64,000 nt of DNA from Priapulus caudatus (Eukaryota > Priapulida > Priapulimorpha > Priapulimorphida > Priapulidae), in NCBI RefSeq assembly GCF_000485595.1, contig NW_014577124.1, forward strand, positions 526,774 through 590,773, in the 5' to 3' direction. The translations under genes were made by a program, and so were the position numbers. The notes under the pieces were generated by a model, which was not told the DNA's origin, made no database searches, and saw only the letters and a list, made by a program, of their open reading frames with translations. The first letter of the stretch is position 1, and each line of letters begins with the position of its first letter. This document shows positions 31,058-41,485 of the stretch, piece by piece.

Positions 31058-31455
31058 TCACCAAGGTTCCGGTCGAATTGAGCCCGTCTTCGAGCGTTTG
31101 TACGACTCGAATATGTGCGCGTACTCCGGCAGGCGGGCGGCGACCGTGTCAATGTAGCCGTCCATGCGTCGGTAGTAGGGTTCCGACGTGTTGCTGAAAC
31201 TCGTGTAGTCGTAGGGGGTGATACGCAGCTCCGGCAGGTGGCGCTCGTACGGGCTGTGTCGGTGCGCGAGCGCGCAGCGCAGACGCTGATCGGACACGCC
31301 GGCGCCGACGAAGTTGGCGATGCGTAGAAGCTCCGTGCTGGTGTCCTTCACCAGATTGTCGTAGAAGATCACCAGGAGGCGCTGTCCGCGGTCGATCCAG
31401 CCGCGGGCAAGAAACATCCAATCGAGTGCTGTGTCGAGCGCGTAACGTTTCCACA
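31058..31455 (-). CDS. Sulfotransferase last exon
   Basis: The acceptor CTCTTCCTCAG precedes [38 protein letters not shown], an R/H-rich loop ([17 protein letters not shown]), ITPYDYTSF and a C-terminus SIRPEPW with TGA. It is 398 nt. The open frame continues far upstream into low-complexity DNA, but that is intron: the acceptor and phase fit the exon at 33948-34154. Confidence 0.92.
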
Positions 31456-32827
31456 CTGAGGAAGAGAGAGGGGGAAGAGACTGAGAGCAAGCGAGGGGGG
31501 GGGTAAAAAAAGAAAACGAGAGCATGCGCGATAGAGAGAGAGGGGAGGGAAGAGAAATCAAGATGGTGGAAGGAAAACAAGAGAGAGCGAGAGAGGGAAA
31601 GGGTGGGAGCGAAATAAAACGAGAGAGAGAGAACAGGCGAGAGAAACAAACGAGGAATCGAGAATGGGGTGGAAAGAGGAAAATGAGTGTGTGTGTGCGT
31701 GTGCGTTGTGGTGCTTTTTTTTTTGGGGCCTCCGGGGGTGTGCGTGTGCGTGTGGTCGTGCGTTGTTGCGTGTGCGTGTGCGTTGTGCGGCCGTCCGTGT
31801 GGTGTGGTGGTGTGTGTGGTGTGTGGCGCTGCGTGTTGCGGTTGGTGGGTTGGGATTGGTGTGGTAGGTTTGTGTGTGTGCGTTCGGTGTGCTCGTGTTT
31901 CGGTGTGTGTGTGGTGTTGTTCAGTCGTGTGTGTCCTTGTGTGCGTGCCGTGGCGTGCCGTTTTTTCGCGTGCGCCGCCCGCCGTGGTGAAAACCTAGGC
32001 GTGCAGTCGTGCCTACCTGTGCGTGCGATCCGCCGTGGTGTGTGTGAGAGATGATAGATGAGAAGAGAGAGAGAGAGCACCAGTCGCACCAGATTAAAAC
32101 TAACAGGTTCTCCAATACAGCGTAGCAAGGCGGTACTAGTAGGTAGGCGGTTTACATGGCCGTACGCCAGAACATAGAGTTCCGATCATCGCCCGGCTAT
32201 GCCGGCGGCGCACTCTACGGCGCACTCGCTTCGTAGATATAACAGACTAAGGTATACTGCAAGGTATACTGTAACTGTAAGACTGTATGTGGTATACTGT
32301 AAGGTATACTGCAATATATACCGTAAGGTAGACTGCAATATATACTGTAAGGTAGACTGTCTACCAACATATTATCAAGAGCGTATTAAGACAATTTTAA
32401 TACGCTCTTGATATTATTTCTATGATTCACTAATCGTACGCTGTACTACCTACCGATAAATGCCAGAAAATAACAAGGGTTAGAATTTACCCCTATTATT
32501 CACTTCTGATAAAGAAAGGAGGGAATAGTAAAAGAAAACGACAGGCACAGAGAGTGAGTGTGCGAGAGACAACGAGAGCGAGTGAGAAGCGCGAAAAAGA
32601 GAAAACAATTGCGCGAGCGAAAGGCAAGGGAGGGAGAGAAAAGGAAATCGAGAGAGCCAATGTGTGAAAGACAGAAAGGCATACAGAGAGATATATGGCG
32701 AGAAAATAGGAAGATAAGAAAAGAAAACGAGAGCGCGAGAGAGAGAGAACGCGAGAAAGAGAAAGAGAGACGGGGAAAGAGAGAAGAGGAGAGAGAGCGA
32801 GAGAGAAGGGGGAGAGACAAAGTAAAC

Positions 32828-32858
<31 letters not shown>

Positions 32859-33066
32859 CGAAAGAGAGAGAAAGAGAGGGGTGAAGAGAATAAGAAAACG
32901 AGAGAGCGCGAGAGGGAGAGAAAAAGAGAATGAGAGAAAGCCCGCGAGAAAGAGAAAGAGAGGGACAGGATGAGAGAGAGAGGGGGCTGACAGACCGACA
33001 GAGAGAGAGAGAGAGAGAGAAAGAGCGCACGCGAAAGAGAGAGAGAGAGAGGGGGGGAGACAGACT

Positions 33067-33102
<36 letters not shown>

Positions 33103-33120
33103 AGGGAAGACAGACCGACT

Positions 33121-33199
<79 letters not shown>

Positions 33200-34265
33200 A
33201 GAGAGAGAGGCTTCGCTACCGTATGGAAGAAGGAGGTATTATATATTCACTCTCGTGAGTCACGAGGAACTTTGCCGTTAAATTTCACTCACTTTTCGAA
33301 ATCGAACAGGTATTTGAACCGTCTCTCATTAAGTAAGGATCATTGTGATCACCCATCTCTCCGTAAATATGGCTGATAGGGTCTATGTCTCCCTAGGTAC
33401 TGCCGGACCGTACCCCGCCTACTCCCAACCGTACCCTGTAGGAGGGGAACAACACTCCCTGTGGAGTAGGCGGGGTACTGTCCGGTATACCAGACAGTTA
33501 CCAGGGTACGGTCCGGCAGTACCCATGGAGACATAGACCCTATTAGCGTAAATAATTATGCGGCGTAATTAGGTGGTGTACCTACACCTATACATTTATA
33601 AAGATTTCCTCGCGATATTTACTCGAAATTTAATTACCAGGGGCAGCATTAAATCCTACGCATATTTTCGCAAGTTTAGCCGAGGAGGTTTTATATTCTA
33701 GCTACATTTCTCGAAACTTCTGCATATCTTCAATTAGCATGCGCCTCGTGATGTTCGCTGTATGAGCTGCGTACGAGTCGCTACGTTTGTCGCAAGGAAT
33801 TGCGTGCTACGAGGTGCAGTGCCGTACATCTAACCATGACGCGCGAACGAAACCGTAACCGCACGTCTACATCTTGTCATAAGAATCCAACCACCAGCTT
33901 GTGTTGTGGCGTATAATTAATATAATCACTGACGAAATAAAACTTACTCATTTTTTCAAATAACGGCTCCTGCACGGTAATCTTCCTGCCGGCTATCGCC
34001 TTACGGCAGAACTCGGCGAGGATAGCCTCGTACGGGTTGCGTAAGAGCAGGATTGCCGTGCCGTTGAACTTTGCAATGTCGGCGCGACCGTAGTTGTGTG
34101 TCGTTTGCACCAGCGTGGTGCCGTCGTTAAATGGCTCCATGTCTCCCAAAAATTCTACGTGGCAGAATATGAGAATCATACAGATGGCAGATAGAAGATA
34201 AACAGTTAGTGGGTAAGAGATATCAGAGTTATTAACGAGAAAAAAATACTATGTTAGCATCAAGA

Positions 34266-34306
<41 letters not shown>

Positions 34307-37300
34307 GCATCATCATCATCATCTTTATCAACATATATAAAGCGTGTAACAAAAAAACTCCGGAAACGATGAGTAATGATTCTTGTGAAATATTGAACTA
34401 AATGTTTTGCCTAAACTAAAGGCCTATTTACACGATGCGTCCTAGACGTACGTCCAAAACGCACCTTGTAAACTATATGCAGTACGACACGATTTTATGA
34501 CCCTTGCGATATCGGATGTATAGGACGGATGTTCTAATTTCTTCCGACATTGCGTTTGCATTGTCATACACGGTGCGTTTTGGACGTACGTCCTAGACGT
34601 ACGTCTAGGACGAATCGTGTAAATAGGCCTTAACACACACACACGCAGCCACACACGCAGCCACGCACGCAGCCACGCACGCACGCACACACGTAGACAC
34701 GCACACACGCATACATGCACGACGGTATCTCACGCTCGAACCCACGCCTACAAGCATGCATGCACACTTACTCACATATACGCATGCACGCACGCACGTG
34801 CGCACGAACACGCGCGCGGCCGCACACAAACAAACAAAGACACACTCGCACAGCGCAATTAATCGCCTGTGATTCGAAGCGCTACCATTTTCCTTCAAGA
34901 CTTTTGGTGTGGACACACTTCCCGTCATTACGCCCGTGGTCAGCTCCAGTAGATGACGTAACCAGCGCTGACCTGAGCCCTGGAGGGAGGCCAGAGCTAT
35001 CGGTGTTCGAGTCGCACTGGCTTCGAGGGACACAAGCCCGCATCTGTCATCTGTCGGCAAAACCATCTATACACTCACTAGATGGAATTAAGCGGCTCTT
35101 AATTGACAAGGCCACAAGCAAAATCACGCGCGCAAGCGCGCTCACGAACGCACGCACGCGCACGCACATATGAAGCCAGGTAATAAATCACGGATACCAT
35201 CACGTGGTTTTTATCATCGAGTTTCTTCGAATACTCTTATTAACGGCGATGGCTTTGATGCCTTGATGCCTTTGATACCTTGTAAATTCACTTTACCCGT
35301 AGCTCGGGAATTTCCACGCGAACGATTCTAACTTCGCTATTGTGTATGGTGCTTAGCCAGCTATACTGCATGTACTATTCACTGTACGATGTGATCAGAT
35401 GATGATTTTACGCATAATTATTGTTGAGATTAAACTCAGGTTTTTTAAAAAATTAATTCTAAGTGTATCAGTTGTGATTATTTGTAGCTCACTATTTTGA
35501 AGGTAATTTTACACAAACTCAATCATTTTTGTGCCGATCGGAAGGTTGTTATTTAAAGCTGCGTGCCGGTCGGCCAACACCAGAGCCGGCTATTACCGAC
35601 CGGCGCCGACCGGCGTAGCTACAACGGTGGATAAGAGTAGACTAGTCGTATATTCAGCATTTGATCCACGTAAACATTGGAACCACGTTGAAACACGCAC
35701 AAAGAAGGAACCGAACTTCGTCTATCTCAGAGCACAGGCGTTTATGATTGAAGAATGTAAATGGGAAAACGCCATAGCGACATGAAATTTATGACTATTC
35801 TAGTGCCTGCCACTGTCTGGCATTGCAGTAGCATGCTACACCAATACCCCGCGACGAACAAGTGGCCTATGTGTAAAATGTGTTCTCATCGACACAATCG
35901 CACGCTCGCGCGCACACGCGCGCGCGCGCGCACACAGCTTTTACTACTACGTGGTAATTTTAGCCCAAAAGTGCTCAAGCATTCTATGTGTTGCTGCAGC
36001 TTGACCACATTCCCAGGGGATGCGGACAAACGGCCTTTTACAATGAGGAAGCTAACGTTTCACATATGGGGTTTTACAACTGCAGCTAAGCATAGCGCGA
36101 TTTGCTGGATCAGTTCTGTCACGCGTTATAGGTGTTCGGTCTCCCGCAATTGAATGATTCCAACTGCTACAGTAAACACCCGCATAAAAGAAACTGCGGA
36201 TTAAGAACCTCCAGGCTGAAATTGGACCAATAAAGCACCTAGTATATAAGAACCACTTCAGCCTGATAAATTAAGCAGGTTCTTCTCAAATGAATTTAAA
36301 CAGACATAATTTCTAATATTATGCAGTTGGTTAATTAATTAGTGTCAATTATTCACTAATTAAAGCCAAATTTACCTAGATAATGTACACAATATCCCCC
36401 TCCAAAAAAAAACCTCTTTAAGAACCTCTTCAGGCTGATTTCTCACTATGTATCATATATATAAGAACCACTTCAGCCTGAAACAGAAAATCACGGGTTC
36501 TTTTATGCGGGTGTTTACTGTATCGCTATTGTCGCAATGCGCACTTTTCCAAGGTTAACGCAGAACGCATATCGCACCATATCAGGAGTGTATAATATAG
36601 ATATAATATAGATTATATAGATTATATTATACACTCCTGATCATATCAAAGCCACCCCGTAATAAATGTACCGCCACCCGTCTCGGTATGCGCCGACATG
36701 CTGCCGGGTAGAAAAAGAGGGTACCCTCTATATGATCGTATCAGGAGTGAATAATAGAGAATGAATAATATAGCGTGAATAATAGAGTGAATAATCTCTA
36801 TTATTCACTCCTGATCGTATGTACTTTACGCACCGTCCACTTTCATGATTCTGCGATGGAGGCCGTAGATCAGGACGTCGCTAGCATCGCCGACTGTGCG
36901 GATCGCGACATTTTCGGGTAGCGGCTGCCGAACACAGAAGCAGTTTCCATCCGTGTTGCTGAACGCAGCGAAGTACGCTTCCCGATTCCTTATACTGCAA
37001 TGGATTAGCGCGCGGTGGTTAGCATTGGTCATCGGCACACTGATCTTGGCATATTTACCTTGGGCGTCGTAGACCCAGATGTCATTAAGCGATGTCCGCG
37101 TTGAAGTAAAACTATCGTACGGGTTTATATTTATTAAAATTATTATATTATTATTATTATTATTATATTATTTTATATTTATTATATATAATAATACGCA
37201 GGAGGTGGTATTTGAGGCACTTTTGAGTACATGTACAGCCTTCATTCTGACTACACCAATGATCTTTTTAGTAGAACAATTCTTGCGCTTGCAGCGCGGC

Positions 37301-39265
37301 ATTGATTAATGTACAGGGGGGGGAGCATTGTTTAGGTCGCGTTTATTATTGAATATGTAGGGGTAACCACCGCTGGGATGAGGGCGACAGCAAAACTCTT
37401 TCTTGGAATTGTGAAAAAAGCTGCAAAAGGGTTGTAACCTGCGTTGCCTCTCAATTACATGCCGTTTTGTACAGCCGCGCGACTATTATACTTGGCAATA
37501 ATTAATTGGTATATATATATGTAAAAAAAAATATTCTTAGTTCAACAGAGGGGGTGGCTAGTGGCCACCCAATCCCCCCCCCCCTGAGTCCGCCACTTAG
37601 CGCCCGAGAAGTGTTTAGCCGAAGGCGCCGAGTTTTAACCTTACAGTATGTAGATTGCACGTTGCTATCGGCATTGGTGCTATCGCTAAAGCGGACTGTA
37701 TGGTCTATAGATAATGATAGAATATATAATATAGATATGTATGTAAGATAGAACATATAGTCAAATCCATCGAGTTGTGATCGTATTGCTCTGTATGTCT
37801 GTTCGCTATGCTGAAATCTCTACATAAGAGTGCCTCTGAAACTCATCCGCGCTTCGTATTTCCCCATGTATTCCTTCATATCAAAGTTCTTGCATCCGTC
37901 CACTCTGTACGGAAATCAAATTCTACCACTCAGTTGATACGTACGTGAGTTGGCAACTAGTCACGCATTGCACTCTGCCTCCCGTCCAGGTGGGTTTATG
38001 AGGCTTGAGAACGGCTCTCGGTATCCATCCTAACAGCTTGGCTGCGTCGGGTAATGCAAAGATTTGGTTAGTATCACCAGGAAACGCTCAAGCTTATTTA
38101 CTGACAATGTAGATTCACTCCATTCGCTGTGGCCCTCTCCCGCCCTCCCCCCATCCATTCATCCATCCATCCATCCATCCATCCATCCATCCATCCATCC
38201 ATCCATCCATCCATCCATCCATCCATCTATTATTTTGAGCTAAGCTGCTTACAAAAGCTCTCGTGTCAAAAACATACAAGATGTTTTCTATATATATATA
38301 AAGTTGTTGAGTTTGTCTGTACTCTTATAACTAGAGAACTACGCAGCCTAAGAGGAAAACTGAAGATATATTCAGAATCAGCATGTCTCGGACGGTGGTT
38401 TTGGGTGAAAAAAAAAACGCCGGGTGTCCCTGCTAGTACGTTGATAAAGCACAAACGATGAGTACGGAACTCCGTGTAAACTGCCCTACGGTGGTATAAT
38501 GGAATGCAAATGCACGCCACAGGGCAAGCGTTATTTTTAGGCAAGAATGGAAAATCTGCTTGGGTCCAGAGCCCAGGTCATTAATTTAATGAAATCGTCG
38601 CTGCAAACTACAGCCTCAAGCAATCGGTCAATGCGTCACTGTCACCGCGGGGTCATCCCTATAAGACGGGCGAAGGTCCGAATAAGAGCTGAAAGGTCCG
38701 ATAGACCGAAGGTGCGCGATAGACCGGAAGTCCCGATAGACGCGAAGGTTCCGATAGACCGATTCCCGCGACGTGTAGCTCACGCGTATTCGAAGTAAAC
38801 GCTTCGTTTTCCCCCACTTATTCCCCCCCCCCCGGGCCCCTCCCGGTTTTTTTTTCCCCCCCTATCGGACACTTCGTCATATAGGCTGTCAAACCGTCAC
38901 CGCGTGTGCGCACACATTCGATTTCGAAGCAACTTCAAAATCAGAACAGTGAAAATTAGTGAAGTAGACTGAAACTACGCATATTCGTGCTAAATCGAAT
39001 CTTCTGTCTGTCAGATCAACTCAACTAGGCATTTATCTCGCGAATCTGATGTTTTGACTGGTGTCAAATCGTCATCATGGCCGAACATTACTGTTGCTAC
39101 AAGTGACGTAAGCATGCGTGTGAATACAGTATATTATGTGCACGCATGCACACATATGCACACACACACAAACGCGCAACAGGTGCACTCACACGCGCAC
39201 GCATACGCAAGCACACGCGCGCACACACATGCACACACGCCGCGCGCAGCGCCGCGCGCAACAAC

Positions 39266-39315
<50 letters not shown>

Positions 39316-39860
39316 GTATTACAGTTACAGTATACCCTGCAGTATACCTTAGTCTGTTATATCTACGAAGCGAGTGCGCCGTAACATAGCGAAATGATCT
39401 CGCGGTATTATTGATAAATAAATAAATATATAAACAAATAAATATTCATTTATTTATTTATTCATTGATAGCGCCCACCTCCGCTGACAAAGTTCACGTC
39501 CTCTGCTACTGACGCTGCCACTTTTATCTTTTCCGTCGGCGGACGACTGCCAGACGAACGCGCCGACGACGCACGGTTCCGCTCGCAGTCGACAGAATTC
39601 GAACCGTCGGCGCAGTCGTATTTGCCGTTGTCGGCATCGGCGTGCAGCGACGAACTTCCGTAGTAAGTTAACACGACGAGCAGCGCGATCGCACAGCTCA
39701 GCTTCGTCGCCTGCTTTCGCCGCGTATGATTTTTAATAATCACGGCCAGACGAGACATCGACATTTCGGCAGTGGCGGTCGACGACCCGCCGACAACAGC
39801 GGTACGATATAAATCCGGTCGCTTTAGGGCCACGCGGCGCAATGGCTCCCTAGAGGGCAT
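31058..39860 (-). CDS. WSCD-type sulfotransferase, type II membrane protein (spliced, incomplete model)
   Basis: The C-terminal three exons (35056-34885, 34154-33948, 31455-31058) encode a sulfotransferase domain closest in motif order to vertebrate WSCD1/WSCD2, Golgi carbohydrate sulfotransferases. The 5'-phosphosulfate-binding region is [19 protein letters not shown]. The 3'-phosphate region is [19 protein letters not shown]. The late block is [17 protein letters not shown]. The stop is TGA at 31060-31058. Phases agree between these exons. An exon at about 37112-36830 and a signal-anchor exon at 39860-39479 on the same strand are probably upstream parts; the joints between them are not shown by the sequence. 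The sulfotransferase identity is firm, the full model only partly so. Confidence 0.85.
31500..32060. repeat. (GA)n then (GT)n low-complexity tract
   Basis: GAGA-rich DNA (31500-31670) passes into GT-rich DNA (31680-31950), all within a sulfotransferase intron. Long open frames here are compositional. Confidence 0.9.
32225..32360. repeat. GGTATACTG(T/C)A short tandem repeat
   Basis: AAGGTATACTG(T/C)A and AAGGTAGACTGCAATATATAC variants repeat about eight times. The motif also occurs once at 39322-39350. Intronic. Confidence 0.75.
32370..32413. repeat. Near-perfect palindrome, CAAGAGCGTATTAAG
   Basis: ATCAAGAGCGTATTAAGACA and its mirror form a hairpin over about 38 bp with a minimal loop. The ends (TATCAAGAGCG) match the inner arms of the foldback at 21660-22381 and resemble those at 43605 and 44812. 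Confidence 0.85.
32520..33215. repeat. (GA)n-rich satellite tract
   Basis: About 700 bp of GAGA repeats with interspersed CAGACCGACAGAGAG-type units of about 60 bp. Intronic. The Arg/Glu-rich frames are artefacts. Confidence 0.95.
33372..33547. mobile_element. MITE, AGGGTCTATGTCCCCC family, copy 2
   Basis: GCTGATAGGGTCTATGTCTC at the left and GAGACATAGACCCTATTAGC at the right, with inner GGTACTGCCGGACCGTACCC inverted. 176 bp, in a sulfotransferase intron. The middle CGCCTACTCC / GGAGTAGGCG also pairs, so nearly the whole element folds. Confidence 0.9.
33948..34154 (-). CDS. Sulfotransferase exon with the 3'-phosphosulfate-binding motif
   Basis: 207 nt between the acceptor CTGCCACGTAG and donor ATGA|GTAAGT. 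It encodes [40 protein letters not shown] and [18 protein letters not shown]. The RNPY...EF motif replaces the usual RNPRD...S of cytosolic sulfotransferases, exactly as in the WSCD group. Confidence 0.92.
34268..34325. repeat. (ATT)n microsatellite
   Basis: About twelve TTA units followed by a short (ATC)n run. Intronic. Confidence 0.95.
34420..34630. mobile_element. Harbinger-like MITE, 211 bp, TAA target duplication
   Basis: AGGCCTATTTACACGAT at the left and ATCGTGTAAATAGGCCT-type sequence at the right, with inner CGTCCTAGACGTACGTCCAA repeated in inverse. TAA flanks both sides (34417-34419, 34631-34633). Three-base TWA duplications with such ends are typical of PIF/Harbinger elements. In a sulfotransferase intron. 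Confidence 0.85.
34634..34830. repeat. (CACG/CACA)n microsatellite
   Basis: CACACACGCAGCC and CGCACGCACG units next to the MITE. Intronic. Confidence 0.9.
34885..35056 (-). CDS. Sulfotransferase exon with the 5'-phosphosulfate-binding motif
   Basis: Encodes [20 protein letters not shown], then [17 protein letters not shown] and STPKVLKEN, with donor AATG|GTAGCG in phase with the next exon. GSGQRW stands where relatives have GAGNTW. The 5' boundary is approximate: ACAG acceptors at about 35056 and a few bases upstream are both possible. Confidence 0.85.
36170..36520. mobile_element. TA-flanked mariner-like MITE, 351 bp
   Basis: CAGTAAACACCCGCATAAAA at the left and the exact inverse TTTTATGCGGGTGTTTACTG at the right make 23-bp perfect inverted repeats. 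TA flanks both sides (36168-36169, 36521-36522). Internally AAGAACC(A/T)C(T)TCAGCCTG occurs four times. There is no transposase. Confidence 0.9.
36580..36824. repeat. Two ATCAGGAGTG palindromic elements
   Basis: ATCAGGAGTGTATAATATAG...TATTATACACTCCTGAT (36584-36648) and ATCAGGAGTGAATAATAGAG...TCTATTATTCACTCCTGAT (36738-36816) are two short foldbacks with the same ends, 90 bp apart, just 3' of the probable sulfotransferase exon at 36830. Confidence 0.85.
36830..37112 (-). CDS. Probable upstream exon, cysteine-containing lumenal segment
   Basis: An open segment on the minus strand encodes [39 protein letters not shown] immediately followed by CFC, and [19 protein letters not shown]. It ends at a donor near 36830 (GTGCGT or GTAAAG). 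The C-x18-CFC spacing is reminiscent of the end of a WSC domain, which the vertebrate WSCD proteins carry in this position, but the rest does not match well. I assign it to the sulfotransferase gene only because it is on the same strand between the anchor exon and the catalytic exons. Confidence 0.5.
37200..37580 (+). repeat. Interspersed repeat, copy 2
   Basis: Matches the interior of the hAT-like element at 8229-8973, from GAGTACATGTACAGCC through TTGGCAATAATTAATTGGTA. The terminal inverted repeats are missing or altered, so this is a truncated or rearranged copy. Confidence 0.85.
38146..38230. repeat. (ATCC)n microsatellite
   Basis: About twenty perfect CATC/ATCC units. In a sulfotransferase intron. 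Confidence 0.98.
38685..38770. repeat. GATAGACCGAAGGTCC short tandem repeat
   Basis: About five variants of a 17-19 bp unit containing CGATAGACCG. Intronic. A C-run and T-run (38823-38862) follow. Confidence 0.75.
39255..39312. repeat. (AC)n microsatellite
   Basis: About 23 uninterrupted AC units, preceded by CA/CG-rich DNA from 39130. Confidence 0.98.
39479..39860 (-). CDS. Probable first coding exon with signal anchor
   Basis: From an ATG at 39860 (a second at about 39764) the frame has a basic segment ([13 protein letters not shown]), a hydrophobic stretch of about 16 residues ([15 protein letters not shown]) and a polar lumenal stem. This is the layout of a Golgi type II membrane enzyme. 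The donor is GGAG|GTGGGC at 39478. It fits the 5' end of the sulfotransferase gene; linkage is inferred from strand and order. Confidence 0.6.
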
Positions 39861-40287
39861 GCGGTTAGCCGCCTAACGTCGTCACCGAAGCGTAAACTAT
39901 GTCCACTCTTTTTGGAAACATTTTCGCGCATACGCGGTTGATCCTGTTAAGTGCTACAGGTCATTGCACGTGATTTCGCATGAGTGGTTCTAGAGAGAGC
40001 GAGTCTATCTTGCGCCTACGGTGCTATATATTCTTTCGACAGAACTGGTATGGCGGGCTTTTGTAATAAAGCGATCTGATGATTATAAATTTGATATTAA
40101 ATCTGATTAATCTGAGCACGAGTACAACACGTAACATGGCGGCAGCGGTTAACTGAAAGAACCGTGAACACGTTGATGCGACTGCAGGCTACATTATGAG
40201 ACAGGCTAGCCTTTAGAAAGCTAGTCTGCCTAGCCTGGACTAAAATTCGAATTCCACAGTGCAGCACAATGGAGGCTAAAGGGCCGG

Positions 40288-40640
40288 ACACACTAGGCGA
40301 TTTAATCGGGCGACTTTAATACGCGGATTATATCCGCGTATTTTATACGCGTATAAACTGCGTATTTTATACTGGGTTACGGGCCGGACACACTAGGCGA
40401 TTTAATCCACAGGCACTTGAAGCATATCAACTGTAAGCGCACGGCGCCGCCATTGCGCGTACACTAATACATATATATAAGAGTATGTGTCAAGTCAATA
40501 TATATGTATTAGTGTACGCGCAATGGCGGCGCCGTGCGCTTACAGTTGATATGCTTCAAGTGCCTGTGATTTAATCGGGCGACTTTATCGCCCGATTCTA
40601 TCGCGCGAGTCGAGTGGACAAACTACGACAAACTAGTCGG
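40288..40640. mobile_element. GGCCGGACACACTAGGCGATTTAATC repeat, interrupted
   Basis: The sequence GGCCGGACACACTAGGCG, then ATTTAATCGGGCGACTTTA, occurs intact at 40288-40320. It recurs from 40383, where a 161-bp foldback has inserted within ATTTAATC. After the insert the text resumes (GGGCGACTTTATCGCCCGAT). It is a small inverted-repeat element in its own right (TCGGGCGACTTTA / TATCGCCCGAT). Confidence 0.8.
40408..40568. mobile_element. CACAGGCACTTG foldback element, 161 bp, perfect 8-bp target duplication
   Basis: Arms of 70-odd bp pair perfectly (CACAGGCACTTGAAGCATAT ... the exact inverse), leaving a loop of about 19 bp. ATTTAATC flanks both ends (40400-40407 and 40569-40576). The unoccupied target ATTTAATCGGGCG is visible at about 40306-40318 in the neighbouring copy of the host repeat. 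The family also includes 17375-18508 and relics at 49716, 54560 and 55735. Confidence 0.97.
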
Positions 40641-41037
40641 TTCATCATTTCGCGCATTGTGTCTGAGCGCCTTGTGTTCACTCTGGTTCAGTGATCAGAA
40701 ATTATGCATGTGCTTGTTGTCCATAGAGTACCGAAGTGTGACGTCACGGTGTCACTGAGCACGAGTACAACAAGTAACAGATCCTATGATCTCTCGCACG
40801 TTCTAATGAGGTTTGAGTAATTGTCCACATTATAATTAATGAAGTGATGCAATGGGATCGACACATTTCATATTTAACTAATCCTGAGTATGTGACATTT
40901 TGACTACATGTATGCGTATAATTTCAACGATATTACTTAAAATTATTTCGTATACCATGAATGATACAGCTATTTCTCATGCGCGACACTACCGCCAGCT
41001 AACGGCAACGAAAAATGTACATAATTTCAATTGGCGT

Positions 41038-41393
41038 TAAAGTGATTACGTCACCGTAAATAATAAATGAACAAAAAATTCCACTTTTTCACAAAATATA
41101 AGTAATTCTGTTCACTTTTTATGGTAAATTGCTGCATTATACTTTTTATTTCATTAGTATTATTGTTCGATGTGAACATACACTCGTGACTCATCCCATA
41201 GCAAGCAATTAATGTTAGGAACACTAATATCAAATCGTCTAGGTTTTTTGGATTTTTAACTAGTTGAGAAACAATCTTATCAGGTAAGAATTTGACGATA
41301 CGTTTAGTCCCGTTAGTTTTTACTTTTAATGTAAAAAAATGGCATTAGAAAAAATTTAAAAAACCATAGAAAATTCGTGACGTAATCACTTGA
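41038..41393 (+). mobile_element. MITE with AAGTGATTACGTCAC ends, copy 1
   Basis: About 355 bp bounded by AAGTGATTACGTCAC and GTGACGTAATCACTT (15-bp perfect inverted ends). The second copy at 48467-48836 matches along its length. The interior is AT-rich with AGGTTTTTTGGATTTT and ACTAGTTGAGAAACAATCTT. There is no coding region. Intergenic between the sulfotransferase and UROD genes. Confidence 0.9.
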
Positions 41394-41475
41394 ATGTGGC
41401 TGTGTTTAGCGTGCATAGACGCACCCTCGCAACAACACGTGCAAATAAACTAAATCCGTCATTAAGCTGTTCATT

Positions 41476-41485
41476 NNNNNNNNNN
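41476..41485. other. Assembly gap (10 N)
   Basis: Ten undetermined bases in intergenic DNA. True size unknown. Confidence 1.

Noticed and set aside
31456-32128. N-terminal extension of the sulfotransferase last exon (356-codon frame)
   Set aside because: The extra part is GA/CT and GT/CA low complexity. The acceptor at 31456 joins in phase to the RNPY exon, giving the conserved order.
32500-33376. Arg/Glu- or Ser/Leu-rich frames of 108-176 codons
   Set aside because: Translation of (GA)n on either strand.
35531-35785. 84-codon + strand frame
   Set aside because: No recognisable domain, no splice or promoter context, and it lies inside the minus-strand sulfotransferase gene.
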